Of a stretch of 64,000 nt of DNA, positions 42,621-50,851 are shown piece after piece. This DNA is from Mesorhizobium sp. ES1-1 (GTDB lineage Bacteria; Pseudomonadota; Alphaproteobacteria; Rhizobiales; Rhizobiaceae), in NCBI RefSeq assembly GCF_020164785.1, contig NZ_JAIUGX010000009.1, positions 62,001 through 126,000 on the forward strand. The letters are read 5' to 3'. Below the pieces are notes generated by a model that saw only the letters and a list, made by a program, of their open reading frames with translations, made no database searches and was not told where the DNA came from. Position 1 is the first letter of the stretch; every line of letters starts with the position of its first letter. A program made the position numbers and the translations under genes.

Positions 42621-43711
42621 TGGGCCACCCAGCGCGAAAACAGCGAGGTCGAAAGCGCCCGGCCGGCGGACTTCTCGCGGATGATCAGCTCGCCCGATTC
42701 GACCTTTCCACCCATGCCGGCGAAGGTGTCGCGCATCAGGGCGTGAATGGCGAAGAAGGAGGCGCGGATCGAATAGGCGGTCAGCACCACGGCAAGCGGC
42801 TTGGGCGTCAGGATCGAGCGGCAGAGGTCGGTCAGGTTGGGGAGATCCTCGAACAACTGCCAGACCTCCCCCTTGGGGCCGCGGCCATAGGCCGGCGGAT
42901 CGAAGAGCACGATGTCGTAGCGGCTGCCGCGGCGCTCCTCGCGCTCGGCGAATTTCACCGCGTCGTCGACGATCCAGCGGATCGGCTTGCCGCCGAGCCC
43001 GGCCATTTCCTGGTTTTCGCGGGCCCAGCCGATCGCCTTCTTCGATGCGTCGACATGGGTGACCTCGGCGCCCGCGCGCGCCGCCACCAGCGAGGCAAGG
43101 CCGGTATAGCCAAACAGGTTCAGCACCTTGACGGGCCGTCTGGCGGCCGCGATCAGGCCGGCCATGTGGTCCCAATGCGATGCCTGTTCGGGGAAGATGC
43201 CGACATGGCGAAACGAGGTGAAGCGGCCGAGATAATCGATGCCGTCATGCTTCATCGGCCAGGTTTCGCCGAGCGGGGTCGCGGGGAAGCGCCAGCGGCC
43301 GATGCCCTCCTCGTCCGTATCGCCGGTAAAGACGGCGTCGGCGCGCTGCCAGTCCGTCGCCGGCAGGGCTTTTTGCCAGATTGCCTGGCCCTCGGGCCGC
43401 ACGATACGGTAGGGGCCATATTGTTCGAGCTTCTGGCCTGCGCCACTGTCGAGCAACGCATAGTCGGCATTGGGAGCGACTTCCAGGATCACGGGAAGCT
43501 GCTCAGCCGGGAGGACGCCTTCGCGGCGGCTCAGGATGCGTTGGGGCGATTTGGGCTCGGCGCGGTCGTCCGCGTTTGCCTCAAGCCGATTGCGCGGTTG
43601 CGCATCGGGTCTGGCCGTAACGGAGCCGCTGCGCGGACGTGACGGGTCCGCCGCGCCCTTTGCGGATGGATGCGGACGGTTGTCGCGGCGTTTGTCGCGA
43701 AAGGACTTCAA
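42617..43711 (-). CDS. Class I SAM-dependent RNA methyltransferase (RlmI-like)
   Basis: 364 residues if the TTG at 43711 is the start; GGAG lies ten bases before it and no ATG or GTG fits the conserved region. A basic, disordered N terminus precedes PVILEVAPNADYALLDSG. The Rossmann methyltransferase core has VLNLFGYTGLASLVAARAGA and DIVLFDPPAYGRGPKG (a DPPxYG catalytic motif like those of RlmI/RlmL). It probably methylates a base in 23S rRNA. The frame is open further upstream to 43954, but there it overlaps the divergent WYL gene. Confidence 0.85.
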   Translation of the reverse strand: MKSFRDKRRDNRPHPSAKGAADPSRPRSGSVTARPDAQPRNRLEANADDRAEPKSPQRILSRREGVLPAEQLPVILEVAPNADYALLDSGAGQKLEQYGPYRIVRPEGQAIWQKALPATDWQRADAVFTGDTDEEGIGRWRFPATPLGETWPMKHDGIDYLGRFTSFRHVGIFPEQASHWDHMAGLIAAARRPVKVLNLFGYTGLASLVAARAGAEVTHVDASKKAIGWARENQEMAGLGGKPIRWIVDDAVKFAEREERRGSRYDIVLFDPPAYGRGPKGEVWQLFEDLPNLTDLCRSILTPKPLAVVLTAYSIRASFFAIHALMRDTFAGMGGKVESGELIIREKSAGRALSTSLFSRWVAQ

Positions 43712-43847
43712 GCGGGGGCAACTCCGAGCGGCGTGGCCGCTTTTGACATAGGGCAACCGGCTTCGCAACCAAGTCCGACATGTCGGCCTTCCCGGTTGCT
43801 GGCGACCGATGGTGGACCGACAGCAAATAAACAGGCAAATCTGCCGA

Positions 43848-44537
43848 ATGTCCCGCTCCGAACGCCTGCTCGACCTGATCCAGACGCTGCGTCGGCACCG
43901 CCGGCCTGTGAGCGGGCGGGCGCTGGCCGATGAGCTCGGGATTTCGATCCGCACACTCTATCGCGACATCGCCACGCTGCAGGGTCAGGGCGCCCCGATC
44001 GAAGGTGAGGCGGGGCTAGGCTATGTGCTCAAGCCCGGCTTCATGCTGCCGCCGCTGATGTTCAGCGACGAGGAGATCGAAGCCATCGTGCTCGGCTCGC
44101 GCTGGGTCGCCAAGCAGCCGGACCGGCGTCTGTCGGCCGCCGCCGCCAATGCGCTGGCCAAGATCGCCGCCGTTCTGCCAGACGATCTGCGCGCGGATCT
44201 CGATGCCTCCACCTTGCTGGTGGGACCGCCGGCGAAGACAGTTGAGGGCATCGACCTTGCCGTGGTGCGGCAGGCTATCCGCCGCGAACGCAAGCTCGAC
44301 CTCTTATACCGCGATGCCGGCGGTGCCGCTTCGCACCGTGTCGTCTGGCCGTTTGCACTGGCCTTTTTCGACAAGGTGCGGGTGGTGGTGGCGTGGTGCG
44401 AGATGCGGCAGGATTTCCGCCATTTTCGCGCCGACCGCGTAGTTCAACTTGAGCCGATCGATATACGCTGTCCGCGTCGCCGGCAGGTCCTGCTCAAGGA
44501 ATGGCGGGCAACGCTGGATAAGCCGCGCGGCTCGTGA
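43848..44537 (+). CDS. WYL-domain helix-turn-helix transcriptional regulator (YafY-like)
   Basis: 229 residues from the ATG at 43848. An N-terminal winged HTH (RSERLLDLIQTLRRHRRPVS, then ELGISIRTLYRDIATLQGQG) is followed by a sensor region and a WYL-like domain (IRRERKLDLLYRDAGG, VWPFALAFFDKVRVVVAW). Such proteins often sense small ligands and regulate the adjacent gene; here that is a glyoxalase-fold gene 73 bases downstream. The ligand is unknown. Confidence 0.87.
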   Translation: MSRSERLLDLIQTLRRHRRPVSGRALADELGISIRTLYRDIATLQGQGAPIEGEAGLGYVLKPGFMLPPLMFSDEEIEAIVLGSRWVAKQPDRRLSAAAANALAKIAAVLPDDLRADLDASTLLVGPPAKTVEGIDLAVVRQAIRRERKLDLLYRDAGGAASHRVVWPFALAFFDKVRVVVAWCEMRQDFRHFRADRVVQLEPIDIRCPRRRQVLLKEWRATLDKPRGS

Positions 44538-44610
44538 CGGCTGCTGCCAGAAACTGACAGTGGCCAGATATAGGTTCTCCAGGTCGTTGCAAACAGCTTG
44601 GAGAGCAGAC

Positions 44611-45006
44611 ATGACCACCCCGAATTTCGTCATTCTCTATGTCGACCAGCCGCTCGAGAGCGGAGCCTTTTACAGCGCGCTGCTGGGTCGCGAGCCGGTA
44701 GAAAGCTCGGCCACATTCGTGCTGTTCGTGCTCGACAAGGGGTTCAAGCTCGGCCTCTGGTCGCGGCATACGGTCGAGCCGGCGGCGTCTGCGGCGGGTG
44801 GGGGTGTGGAGATCGTTTTTGCGCTGGAGACGGCTGACGCCGTCGACGCCGCTCATGCCGATTGGTCGGCGCGCGGACTTCAGATTCTACAAGCGCCCAC
44901 CGATATGGATTTCGGCCGCTCCTTCGTTGCACTCGATCCCGATGGCCATCGCCTGCGCGTCTACTGGCTTTCCAATGAGGACCAGGCCGATGCAGAGAAG
45001 AAATGA
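44611..45006 (+). CDS. VOC (glyoxalase/dioxygenase) family protein
   Basis: 131 residues from the ATG at 44611, after GGAGAGCAG. It shows the two beta-alpha-beta-beta-beta modules of the vicinal-oxygen-chelate fold: NFVILYVDQPLESGAFYSAL, FGRSFVALDPDGHRLRVYWL. Metal ligands are incomplete, so it may bind or resist a small molecule instead of catalysing a glyoxalase reaction. Pairing with an upstream YafY-like regulator is common. Its stop overlaps the start of the EVE-domain pseudogene. Confidence 0.85.
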   Translation: MTTPNFVILYVDQPLESGAFYSALLGREPVESSATFVLFVLDKGFKLGLWSRHTVEPAASAAGGGVEIVFALETADAVDAAHADWSARGLQILQAPTDMDFGRSFVALDPDGHRLRVYWLSNEDQADAEKK

Positions 45007-45445
45007 GCGCTCACTGGATCGCGGTGGCCTCGGCCGAACATGTCCTACGCGGCCGAGCGGGCGGCTTCATGCAGGTAACCACGGCAAAGCCGCGCCTTTG
45101 CGCCGGGTCAAGCCCGGCGACCGCATCATCTATTATTCGCCCACCACCATCCTCGGCGAAAGGGACGGCCTGCAAGCCTTCACGGCGATCGGCACGATGC
45201 GGGACGGCGAGCCCTATCAGGGCGACATGGGATCAGGCTTCACGCCGTTCCGCCGCGACGTCGAGTGGGCGAGCGCGCAGGAGGCGCCGATCAAGCCGTT
45301 GCTCGACAGGCTGGAGTTCACCGCCGGTCGACCGAACTGGGGTTATCAGCTACGCTTCGGACTGTTCGAGATCAGCGATCACGATTTTGGGCTGATCGCC
45401 GAAGCGATGGGCGCCGCCGTTGGCCTTAAAGGCGACGTTGCTTGA
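45003..45445 (+). pseudogene. EVE-domain protein, frameshifted
   Basis: The start ATG at 45003 overlaps the end of the VOC gene and encodes SAHWIAVASAEHVLRGRAGG, a typical EVE-domain opening. Just after FMQV (near base 45076) the frame is lost. The rest of the domain continues in another frame as NHGKAAPLRRVKPGDRIIYY and on to 45445, with YYSPT, FRRDVEW and LEFTAGRPNWGYQLRFGLFE. One missing base around 45075-45078 restores a single protein of about 147 residues. EVE domains bind modified nucleic-acid bases. This may be a true pseudogene or a sequencing error. Confidence 0.85.
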
Positions 45446-46400
45446 GCGATCTATAGACGGCAATGCCGGCGGCAAGGTCCTCGAGAGCCGCGCCGACCGA
45501 CTTGAACAAAGTGATTTCACTGGCGCTCTCGCGACCTTTCTTCTGGTCGCGCGCCAGCTCATGCAGGTCGGAGACGATGGCGTCCGCCTTCAACACCCCG
45601 GAGGCCAGGGGCTGGACGATGTCGCCGGCTTCCTTGGTGGCGCCGGCGCGTGTATCGACATAGACGCGGGAGCGCGCGATAGCGTCATCGTCGCTTTCGC
45701 GCATATCAGGCGTAAAGCCGCCGACGAGGTCGACATGGGTGCCGGGGCGCAGCAATGCGCCCTTGATAAGCGGGGTTGTCGTGATCGTCGCCGATGAGAT
45801 GATGTCGGCCTCGCCGATCTCGGCATCGAGATCGCTTGCCGCGCTTGCCGGCAACCCTTCCGCGCGGAGCTGCGCCGCGACTTTTTCGGCATTGGCCAGT
45901 GTGCGGTTCCAGATGCGGATGCTCTGGATCGGACGCACGGCGCTGTGCGCCTTGGCGAGAAACGGCGACAGAGCACCGGCTCCGACCACCAGCAGCCGCG
46001 AGGCATCCTCACGGGCCAGATAAGACGCCGCGAGCGCCGAAGCGCAGGCGGTGCGCCATTGCGTCAGACGCTGGCCGTCGATCATGGCTTCGGGTTCGCC
46101 GGTGACGCCATTGAGCAGGAGATAGAGGCCCATGACGGCGGGTTTGCCAAGGGCATTGTTGTCGGGCGAGACGGTGACGATCTTGACGCCGATGTGGCCA
46201 CCAGCCGAACTGCCCGGGCCGTGGAAATCGGTCCAGGCCGGCATCAGAAGCAGGGTGGAGGCCGCCCCGTCCGGCCGCTCGACGCTGTGATGGTGACGGA
46301 CCGGCTGCACGGCCCCGTCACGAAATGCCGCACGCAGCGTTTCGACCAGTCCGGGAAAGGTCAGCGCATGATCGACCTCGGCGGCCGAAATGGTCAGCAT
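45426..46400 (-). CDS. Ornithine cyclodeaminase / mu-crystallin family protein
   Basis: 324 residues. Family motifs are present: GGHIGVKIVTV (active-site Lys), QWRTACASALAASYLA, LLVVGAGALSPFLAKAH (NAD binding), IRIWNRTLANAEKVA and PGTHVDLVGGFTPDMRE. Members act as ornithine cyclodeaminases, alanine dehydrogenases or ketimine reductases; which applies is open. It ends inside the last 20 bases of the convergent EVE pseudogene. It starts 37 bases after lapA and may be its operon partner. Confidence 0.88.
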   Translation of the reverse strand: MLTISAAEVDHALTFPGLVETLRAAFRDGAVQPVRHHHSVERPDGAASTLLLMPAWTDFHGPGSSAGGHIGVKIVTVSPDNNALGKPAVMGLYLLLNGVTGEPEAMIDGQRLTQWRTACASALAASYLAREDASRLLVVGAGALSPFLAKAHSAVRPIQSIRIWNRTLANAEKVAAQLRAEGLPASAASDLDAEIGEADIISSATITTTPLIKGALLRPGTHVDLVGGFTPDMRESDDDAIARSRVYVDTRAGATKEAGDIVQPLASGVLKADAIVSDLHELARDQKKGRESASEITLFKSVGAALEDLAAGIAVYRSLKQRRL

Positions 46401-46437
46401 GAAAAGCTCCGTGGATGCGAAGAGCCCCGCAGGTGGA

Positions 46438-46794
46438 TCACGCCGTCGGCTTCGGCAATGCCGGCCCCGGTGCCTGTCCTTGGCTATGGCCGTGCTGGGT
46501 CGAGGGGGCGCGGTTGACCACCTGGCGCAGATTTTCGGCCTCGACGCCGCGCTGGCGCGCCAGCTTGCGGTAGCGGCCCTGCTTGACCCAGGTCGCCAGG
46601 CTTCCGACGATCATGCCGACGGCCAGCGCCAGGAACAGGAAGATGAACAGCGGCAAGCTCAGCGTCAGCTTCGGATTGCCGGGATTGAACGGGTCCAGCG
46701 TGAAGGCCACCAGTTCGCGATTGGCGACGGCGAGCGCGACCAGGATGATTGCCAGGGGCACGAAGATGACGATGAGGATGAAGCGATTGAACAT
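46438..46794 (-). CDS. LapA-domain (DUF1049) inner-membrane protein
   Basis: 118 residues with two membrane helices (FILIVIFVPLAIILVALAVA and LPLFIFLFLALAVGMIVGSL) joined by the short loop containing FTLDPFNP. A cytoplasmic charged helix and Pro/Gln-rich tail follow. This is the LapA/YciS domain arrangement; in E. coli LapA with LapB controls LPS synthesis via LpxC turnover. No lapB is adjacent here. It lies 34 bases after ihfB. Confidence 0.85.
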   Translation of the reverse strand: MFNRFILIVIFVPLAIILVALAVANRELVAFTLDPFNPGNPKLTLSLPLFIFLFLALAVGMIVGSLATWVKQGRYRKLARQRGVEAENLRQVVNRAPSTQHGHSQGQAPGPALPKPTA

Positions 46795-46828
46795 GATGTT
46801 TTCCGTCGGAAGCTGGCGCGCGCGCCGC

Positions 46829-47113
46829 TTACTTGCCGCCGTTCAGCCTTTCACGCAGCTCCTTGCCGGTCTTGAAGAACGGCACCCATTTCTCCTCGAC
46901 CTCGACGGATTCCCCCGTACGCGGGTTGCGCCCGGTCCGGGCAGGGCGGTTCTTCACCGAAAAAGCACCGAAACCGCGCAGCTCTACCCGGTTGCCCTCG
47001 GCGAGCGCGTCGGTGATCTCGTCGAAGATCGCGCCAACGATGTTTTCGACATCGCGCAGGAAAAGATGCGGATTGCGCGTGGCAATAATCTGAACAAGTT
47101 CGGACTTGATCAT
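46829..47113 (-). CDS. ihfB: Integration host factor beta subunit
   Basis: 94 residues with the HU/IHF fold: MIKSELVQIIATRNPHLFLR, then ALAEGNRVELRGFGAFSVK, the DNA-binding arm RPARTGRNPRTGE and VPFFKTGKELRERLN. The GFGAFSVK and arm sequences and neighbours sppA and lapA indicate the beta subunit. With IhfA it bends DNA, among others at sigma-54 promoters; rpoN lies in this window. Confidence 0.95.
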   Translation of the reverse strand: MIKSELVQIIATRNPHLFLRDVENIVGAIFDEITDALAEGNRVELRGFGAFSVKNRPARTGRNPRTGESVEVEEKWVPFFKTGKELRERLNGGK

Positions 47114-47194
47114 GAGACGTGTCCCCGTGAAAGCAGTTCGGTCAGAATATGAGGATGATTTTATTTGCTTTTTTCACTTGTCCCAAATGGCATC

Positions 47195-48151
47195 TCAAGG
47201 GTGCCAGACGGAAACGAGACCGTCAAGAAACAAGCGGTCGGCGCCCAATTCTTGCATGATGTCGCCGCTGGAGACCGGCAGGCCGAGCGCGGCGCCGATT
47301 GTCCGCACCATCGCCTTCGAGAACAGGAAGCCGCCGCGCCCTTCCTTGCTCTTCCATTCGATCACGTCGAGCTTGGCGTCGACGCCCTTCGTCGCCAGCC
47401 AGTCGACTGCTTCCTTTTCGCCACCGACGGCGTCGACCAAGCCATTGGCGAGCCCCTGGCGACCGGTGAAGATCGAGCCGTCGGCCAGCGCCAGCGCCTG
47501 CTCGTGGGTCATCTTGCGGCGCTCGGCGACGATGCCGACGAACCAGTCGTAGCTGTCGAGGATAAGCTTACGGACCATGGCGCGTTCCTCGTCATTGGTC
47601 GGCTTGAACGGCGAAGGCGCGGCTTTCAGCGGCGAGGATTTCACTTCCTCCAGCTTGACGCCGAGCTTGTCCATCAGGCCGCTGACGTCGGGATACTGGA
47701 TCAGCACGCCGATGGATCCGACAATCGAGGTCTTGCGAGCCACGATATGGTCGGCTGCGCTGGCGATCATGTAGCCTGCCGATGCGGCGAGCGTGCCGAC
47801 TTCCGCCACCACGGGCTTGTCGGCGGCCAGCTTGCGCACCTCTTCGAAGATCGATTCACCGCCGACGGTGGTTCCGCCGGGGGAATCGATCGACAGGATC
47901 ACGCCCTGCACCTTCGACGACAGGCGAATGCTCTCCAGCCGCTCGATCAGCTCCTCGTCCTCGGTGATCGTGCCTTCGATCCTGACCTTGGCGATATGGT
48001 TGACGGCGGAGCCGTTGAATCCGTCTCCCTGGAGCCAGACTGCAAGCGCGATCACCGCCAGAGCGACAATGGCAATGGCGGCGGCGCGCCAGAATGTCAG
48101 CTTGCGGCGCAAGCGGCGGCGGTCGATGAGGTCGTCGGCTCTCAATGCCAT
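47195..48151 (-). CDS. sppA: Signal peptide peptidase SppA (S49 family, short form)
   Basis: 318 residues. A cytoplasmic N terminus and one membrane helix (about 23-42) precede a Ser-Lys dyad protease domain. That domain has GVILSIDSPGGT, the nucleophile Ser in LAASAGYMIAS, the general-base Lys in ARKTSIVGSIGV and GSIFTGRQGLANGLVDAVGG. It is the single-domain length, about half of E. coli SppA. It digests cleaved signal peptides in the membrane. ihfB follows 81 bases downstream. Confidence 0.95.
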   Translation of the reverse strand: MALRADDLIDRRRLRRKLTFWRAAAIAIVALAVIALAVWLQGDGFNGSAVNHIAKVRIEGTITEDEELIERLESIRLSSKVQGVILSIDSPGGTTVGGESIFEEVRKLAADKPVVAEVGTLAASAGYMIASAADHIVARKTSIVGSIGVLIQYPDVSGLMDKLGVKLEEVKSSPLKAAPSPFKPTNDEERAMVRKLILDSYDWFVGIVAERRKMTHEQALALADGSIFTGRQGLANGLVDAVGGEKEAVDWLATKGVDAKLDVIEWKSKEGRGGFLFSKAMVRTIGAALGLPVSSGDIMQELGADRLFLDGLVSVWHP

Positions 48152-48552
48152 GGTCAGCCTTTCAGTCGGCGGGAGGAAAAGCTTTTAGACCATGAACCGC
48201 GCATCGGGAAGCAATCTCTCGCCGCATGCGACGCCGCGCCCCTCGACGGTCTGGTGGAGGCAGGATCGGCCTACCGCATCGCCCCCGGGACCATTCGCCG
48301 AAGCGAGGCCAATCGCGGCTGGTTGCGATGGATGCCAGGTCGGCAGGAGTGGCCATCGCCGATAAATTTGCCGCCACGCACCGGTTTCTGCTATGAATCA
48401 CGTGCAGTTGTGCCGATCTCATTTTCATCGGTACAAAGGCGGCTGTCACATTTTCGCGGTTTTCGTCGGCTTGTGCTTGCTTGGGAGCGCCGGCGTCCCA
48501 CCTATAGGCGGTTAGGCGGTGCCCCGGCGGGCAGGGTTTGAAGAAAGCAGTG
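48152..48552. other. Divergent intergenic region between sppA and lptC
   Basis: About 400 bases. Open frames cross it on both strands but show no domain, no ribosome binding site and no coding character, so I call no gene. It must hold the promoters of sppA and of the lpt-rpoN cluster. I see no clear operator or RNA gene. Confidence 0.4.
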
Positions 48553-49266
48553 ATGTTAGCGCGAGCGATTGAACCGACCAACGCCGAGACGGGGTTGGCT
48601 GCCCCGGCGGACGCCCCGACGCGCGGCGCCGCGTTCGACCGTGCGCGCCGCCATTCTCGCCGTGTGCGCGTTCTCAAATGGGCTGTGCCACTGACGGCGG
48701 CGGTGATCGCCATCGCCTTCCCGGTCTATTCCTACCTGGCCGCGCCGGTTTCCATCTCGATTCAGTCCGACGGCACCGGGTTTTCGAATGGCAAGCTGGT
48801 GATGTCAAACCCCAGGCTGAATGGGTTCACCAAGCAAAAGCAACCCTATTCCATGACGGCGCTGCGCGCCATCCAGGACGTCAGCACGCAAGGCATCATC
48901 GAACTTGAGGGCATAGACGCCAAGGTGCCGGTCGCGCCAAACAATGTGGTCGCGGTCAAGGCCTCGCACGGCACTTATGATCGCGACGGCAATACGATGG
49001 ACCTGAAGTCCGAGGTCACGATCACTGCCAGCGACGGCTTGCAGGCAAAGTTCAAATCTGTCTTCCTCGACATGGGCAAAGGCACTATGAAGACGGACAA
49101 CCCTGTCGACGTCAGCCGTGGCGGTGCACGCATCACGGCTGACTCGATGTCGGTTCAAGACAACGGCAAAGTTCTGATTTTCGAAAACAAAGTTCGCGTC
49201 AACATCGATTCCGCAGCCTTGAAGGCGGCGGAAGGAAACAGCGGAGATACCAATGCGGCTCAGTAG
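48553..49266 (+). CDS. lptC: LPS export ABC transporter periplasmic protein LptC
   Basis: 237 residues from the ATG at 48553 (GAAAG upstream); a TTG at 48538 also fits. One membrane helix lies near residues 40-62 (VLKWAVPLTAAVIAIAFPVY). A periplasmic beta-jellyroll follows, with LVMSNPRLNGFT, GTYDRDGNTMDLKSEVTI and GGARITADSMSVQDNGK. It passes LPS from the LptBFG pump to LptA. It overlaps lptA by 14 bases. Confidence 0.9.
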   Translation: MLARAIEPTNAETGLAAPADAPTRGAAFDRARRHSRRVRVLKWAVPLTAAVIAIAFPVYSYLAAPVSISIQSDGTGFSNGKLVMSNPRLNGFTKQKQPYSMTALRAIQDVSTQGIIELEGIDAKVPVAPNNVVAVKASHGTYDRDGNTMDLKSEVTITASDGLQAKFKSVFLDMGKGTMKTDNPVDVSRGGARITADSMSVQDNGKVLIFENKVRVNIDSAALKAAEGNSGDTNAAQ

Positions 49267-49843
49267 TTCGACGCGGCTCGTGGCCGCGGCTTCGGCGGTG
49301 CTGCTGCTGGGACTGGGGCCGGCCTTGGCGCAGTCTGGCGGCAAAGAGGTGTCGGGCCTCAAACTGTCAGGCGACCAGCCGATCCAGATCGAGAGCGACA
49401 AGCTGGAGGTTCGGCAGGCCGAAAGCGCCGCCGTTTTCACGGGCAACGTCACGGTCGTCCAGGGACCGACATTGCTCAAGGCCGGCAAGATGACGGTCTA
49501 CTATGTCAAGGATCCCAAGGCCGCGACGAGTGGCGCGGAGGCCAGCGGCGCGGCGGCGATGACCGGTTCGGCCAACATCGATCATCTTGAGGTCACCAAC
49601 AAGGTCTATATCAAGTCGAACGACCAGGTCGCCACCGGCGACGACGGCAAGTTCGACATGAAGACGCAGGTGCTGGTCCTGTCGGGCAAGGAAGTCGTGC
49701 TCACGCAGGGAGCCAACATCCTCAAGGGCTGCAAGATGACCGTTCAGATGAAGAGCGGCGTGGCGCAGGTCGATCCCTGCAGCGGCGGTCGGGTCGTCAT
49801 GTCGATCACCCCGCCTGCCAAGTCGGGCCCGGCAAAGCAGTAA
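49253..49843 (+). CDS. lptA: LPS export periplasmic bridge protein LptA
   Basis: 196 residues with a signal peptide (to about residue 26, GPALA). The beta-jellyroll bridge domain has PIQIESDKLEVRQAESAAVF, TGNVTVVQGPTLLKAGKMTV and GSANIDHLEVTNKVYIKSND. Two C-terminal cysteines (GCKMTV, DPCSGG) could form a disulfide. It forms the periplasmic bridge for LPS. Its stop and the lptB start share one base (TAATG). Confidence 0.93.
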   Translation: MRLSSSTRLVAAASAVLLLGLGPALAQSGGKEVSGLKLSGDQPIQIESDKLEVRQAESAAVFTGNVTVVQGPTLLKAGKMTVYYVKDPKAATSGAEASGAAAMTGSANIDHLEVTNKVYIKSNDQVATGDDGKFDMKTQVLVLSGKEVVLTQGANILKGCKMTVQMKSGVAQVDPCSGGRVVMSITPPAKSGPAKQ

Positions 49844-50661
49844 TGGCCGGTGCACCATCGCTGATGGCGCGTCTGTCGGGACGCGCCGCGAGCCCGCTCG
49901 CGGCGCCGGCTACGGTGACCGTCGATGCGGGGAAGTTCAAAGGCACGCTTATCGCCAAGGGGCTGACCAAAAGCTACAAAGGACGCAAAGTCGTCAGCGG
50001 CGTCACCATCGGGGTGCGCGCCGGCGAGGCCGTCGGGCTGCTCGGCCCCAATGGCGCGGGAAAGACCACCTGTTTCTACATGGTCACAGGGCTGGTGCCG
50101 GTGGATGAAGGTACGATCGAGATCGACGGCTTCGACGTCACCTCGATGCCGATGTATCGTCGCGCGCGGCTCGGCATCGGCTATCTGCCACAGGAGGCGT
50201 CGATCTTCCGCGGCCTCAACGTGGAGCAGAATATCCGCGCCGTGCTCGAAGTGGTCGAAAAAGACCGCAAGGTGCGCGAGCGCAGCCTCGACGAACTGCT
50301 CGAGGAATTCCACATCAGCCATCTGCGCAAGGCGCCGTCCATGTCGCTCTCCGGCGGTGAGCGGCGTCGCCTGGAGATTGCGCGCGCGCTGGCGACCCGT
50401 CCGGCCTATATGCTGCTCGACGAGCCCTTTGCGGGCATCGACCCGATCGCCGTAGCCGACATCCAGCAATTGGTGCGCCACTTGACGGCCCGCGGCATCG
50501 GCGTCCTCATCACCGACCATAATGTGCGCGAGACGCTCGGCCTGATCGACCGCGCCTATATCATCCATGCCGGCCAGGTGCTGACGCATGGCCGCGCGGA
50601 CGAAGTGGTGGCAAACCCCGACGTGCGCCGGCTTTACCTTGGAGAGGGTTTCACGCTCTAG
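49843..50661 (+). CDS. lptB: LPS export ABC transporter ATPase LptB
   Basis: 272 residues. An N-terminal extension of about 35 residues precedes the ABC ATPase: Walker A GPNGAGKTT, Q-loop LPQEASIFRGL, signature SLSGGERRRLEIARAL, Walker B MLLDEPFAGID and the switch His in ITDHNVRETL. It powers LPS extraction from the inner membrane together with LptF and LptG, which are encoded elsewhere. It is translationally coupled to lptA. Confidence 0.97.
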   Translation: MAGAPSLMARLSGRAASPLAAPATVTVDAGKFKGTLIAKGLTKSYKGRKVVSGVTIGVRAGEAVGLLGPNGAGKTTCFYMVTGLVPVDEGTIEIDGFDVTSMPMYRRARLGIGYLPQEASIFRGLNVEQNIRAVLEVVEKDRKVRERSLDELLEEFHISHLRKAPSMSLSGGERRRLEIARALATRPAYMLLDEPFAGIDPIAVADIQQLVRHLTARGIGVLITDHNVRETLGLIDRAYIIHAGQVLTHGRADEVVANPDVRRLYLGEGFTL

Positions 50662-50735
50662 GCGCGAAGCACGACGCCCCACACTGTTTCGCCCGTTGGA
50701 CGGGATTTTCCGCCGATTTTGCTCCTAGATCGTAG

Positions 50736-50794
50736 CGCGTATACGCGTTCTGCTCGCCTTTGCCTTGACAAGCAAAAGCTGGGCCAGTTTGTAT
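50736..50794 (+). promoter_or_regulatory. Putative rpoN promoter with upstream 12-bp palindrome
   Basis: A TTGACA at 50765-50770 and TTGTAT at 50789-50794, with an 18-base spacer, make a plausible housekeeping promoter about 60 bases before rpoN. The perfect palindrome CGCGTATACGCG (50736-50747) lies just upstream and could bind a regulator. Confidence 0.45.
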
Positions 50795-50851
50795 GGCGCG
50801 TTGAAAGAGTTTCCCGTGCGGATGCGTAGACAAGGCGTTTGAAACCGAACC

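Noticed and set aside
47165..48541. 458-codon plus-strand frame over sppA and the gap before lptC
   Set aside because: Antisense to a complete sppA. The part in the gap shows no domain, and no usable start for it is visible.
48152..48552. Degraded rpsA or other gene upstream of sppA
   Set aside because: In many relatives rpsA precedes sppA-like genes, but no S1 repeat is readable in any frame here.
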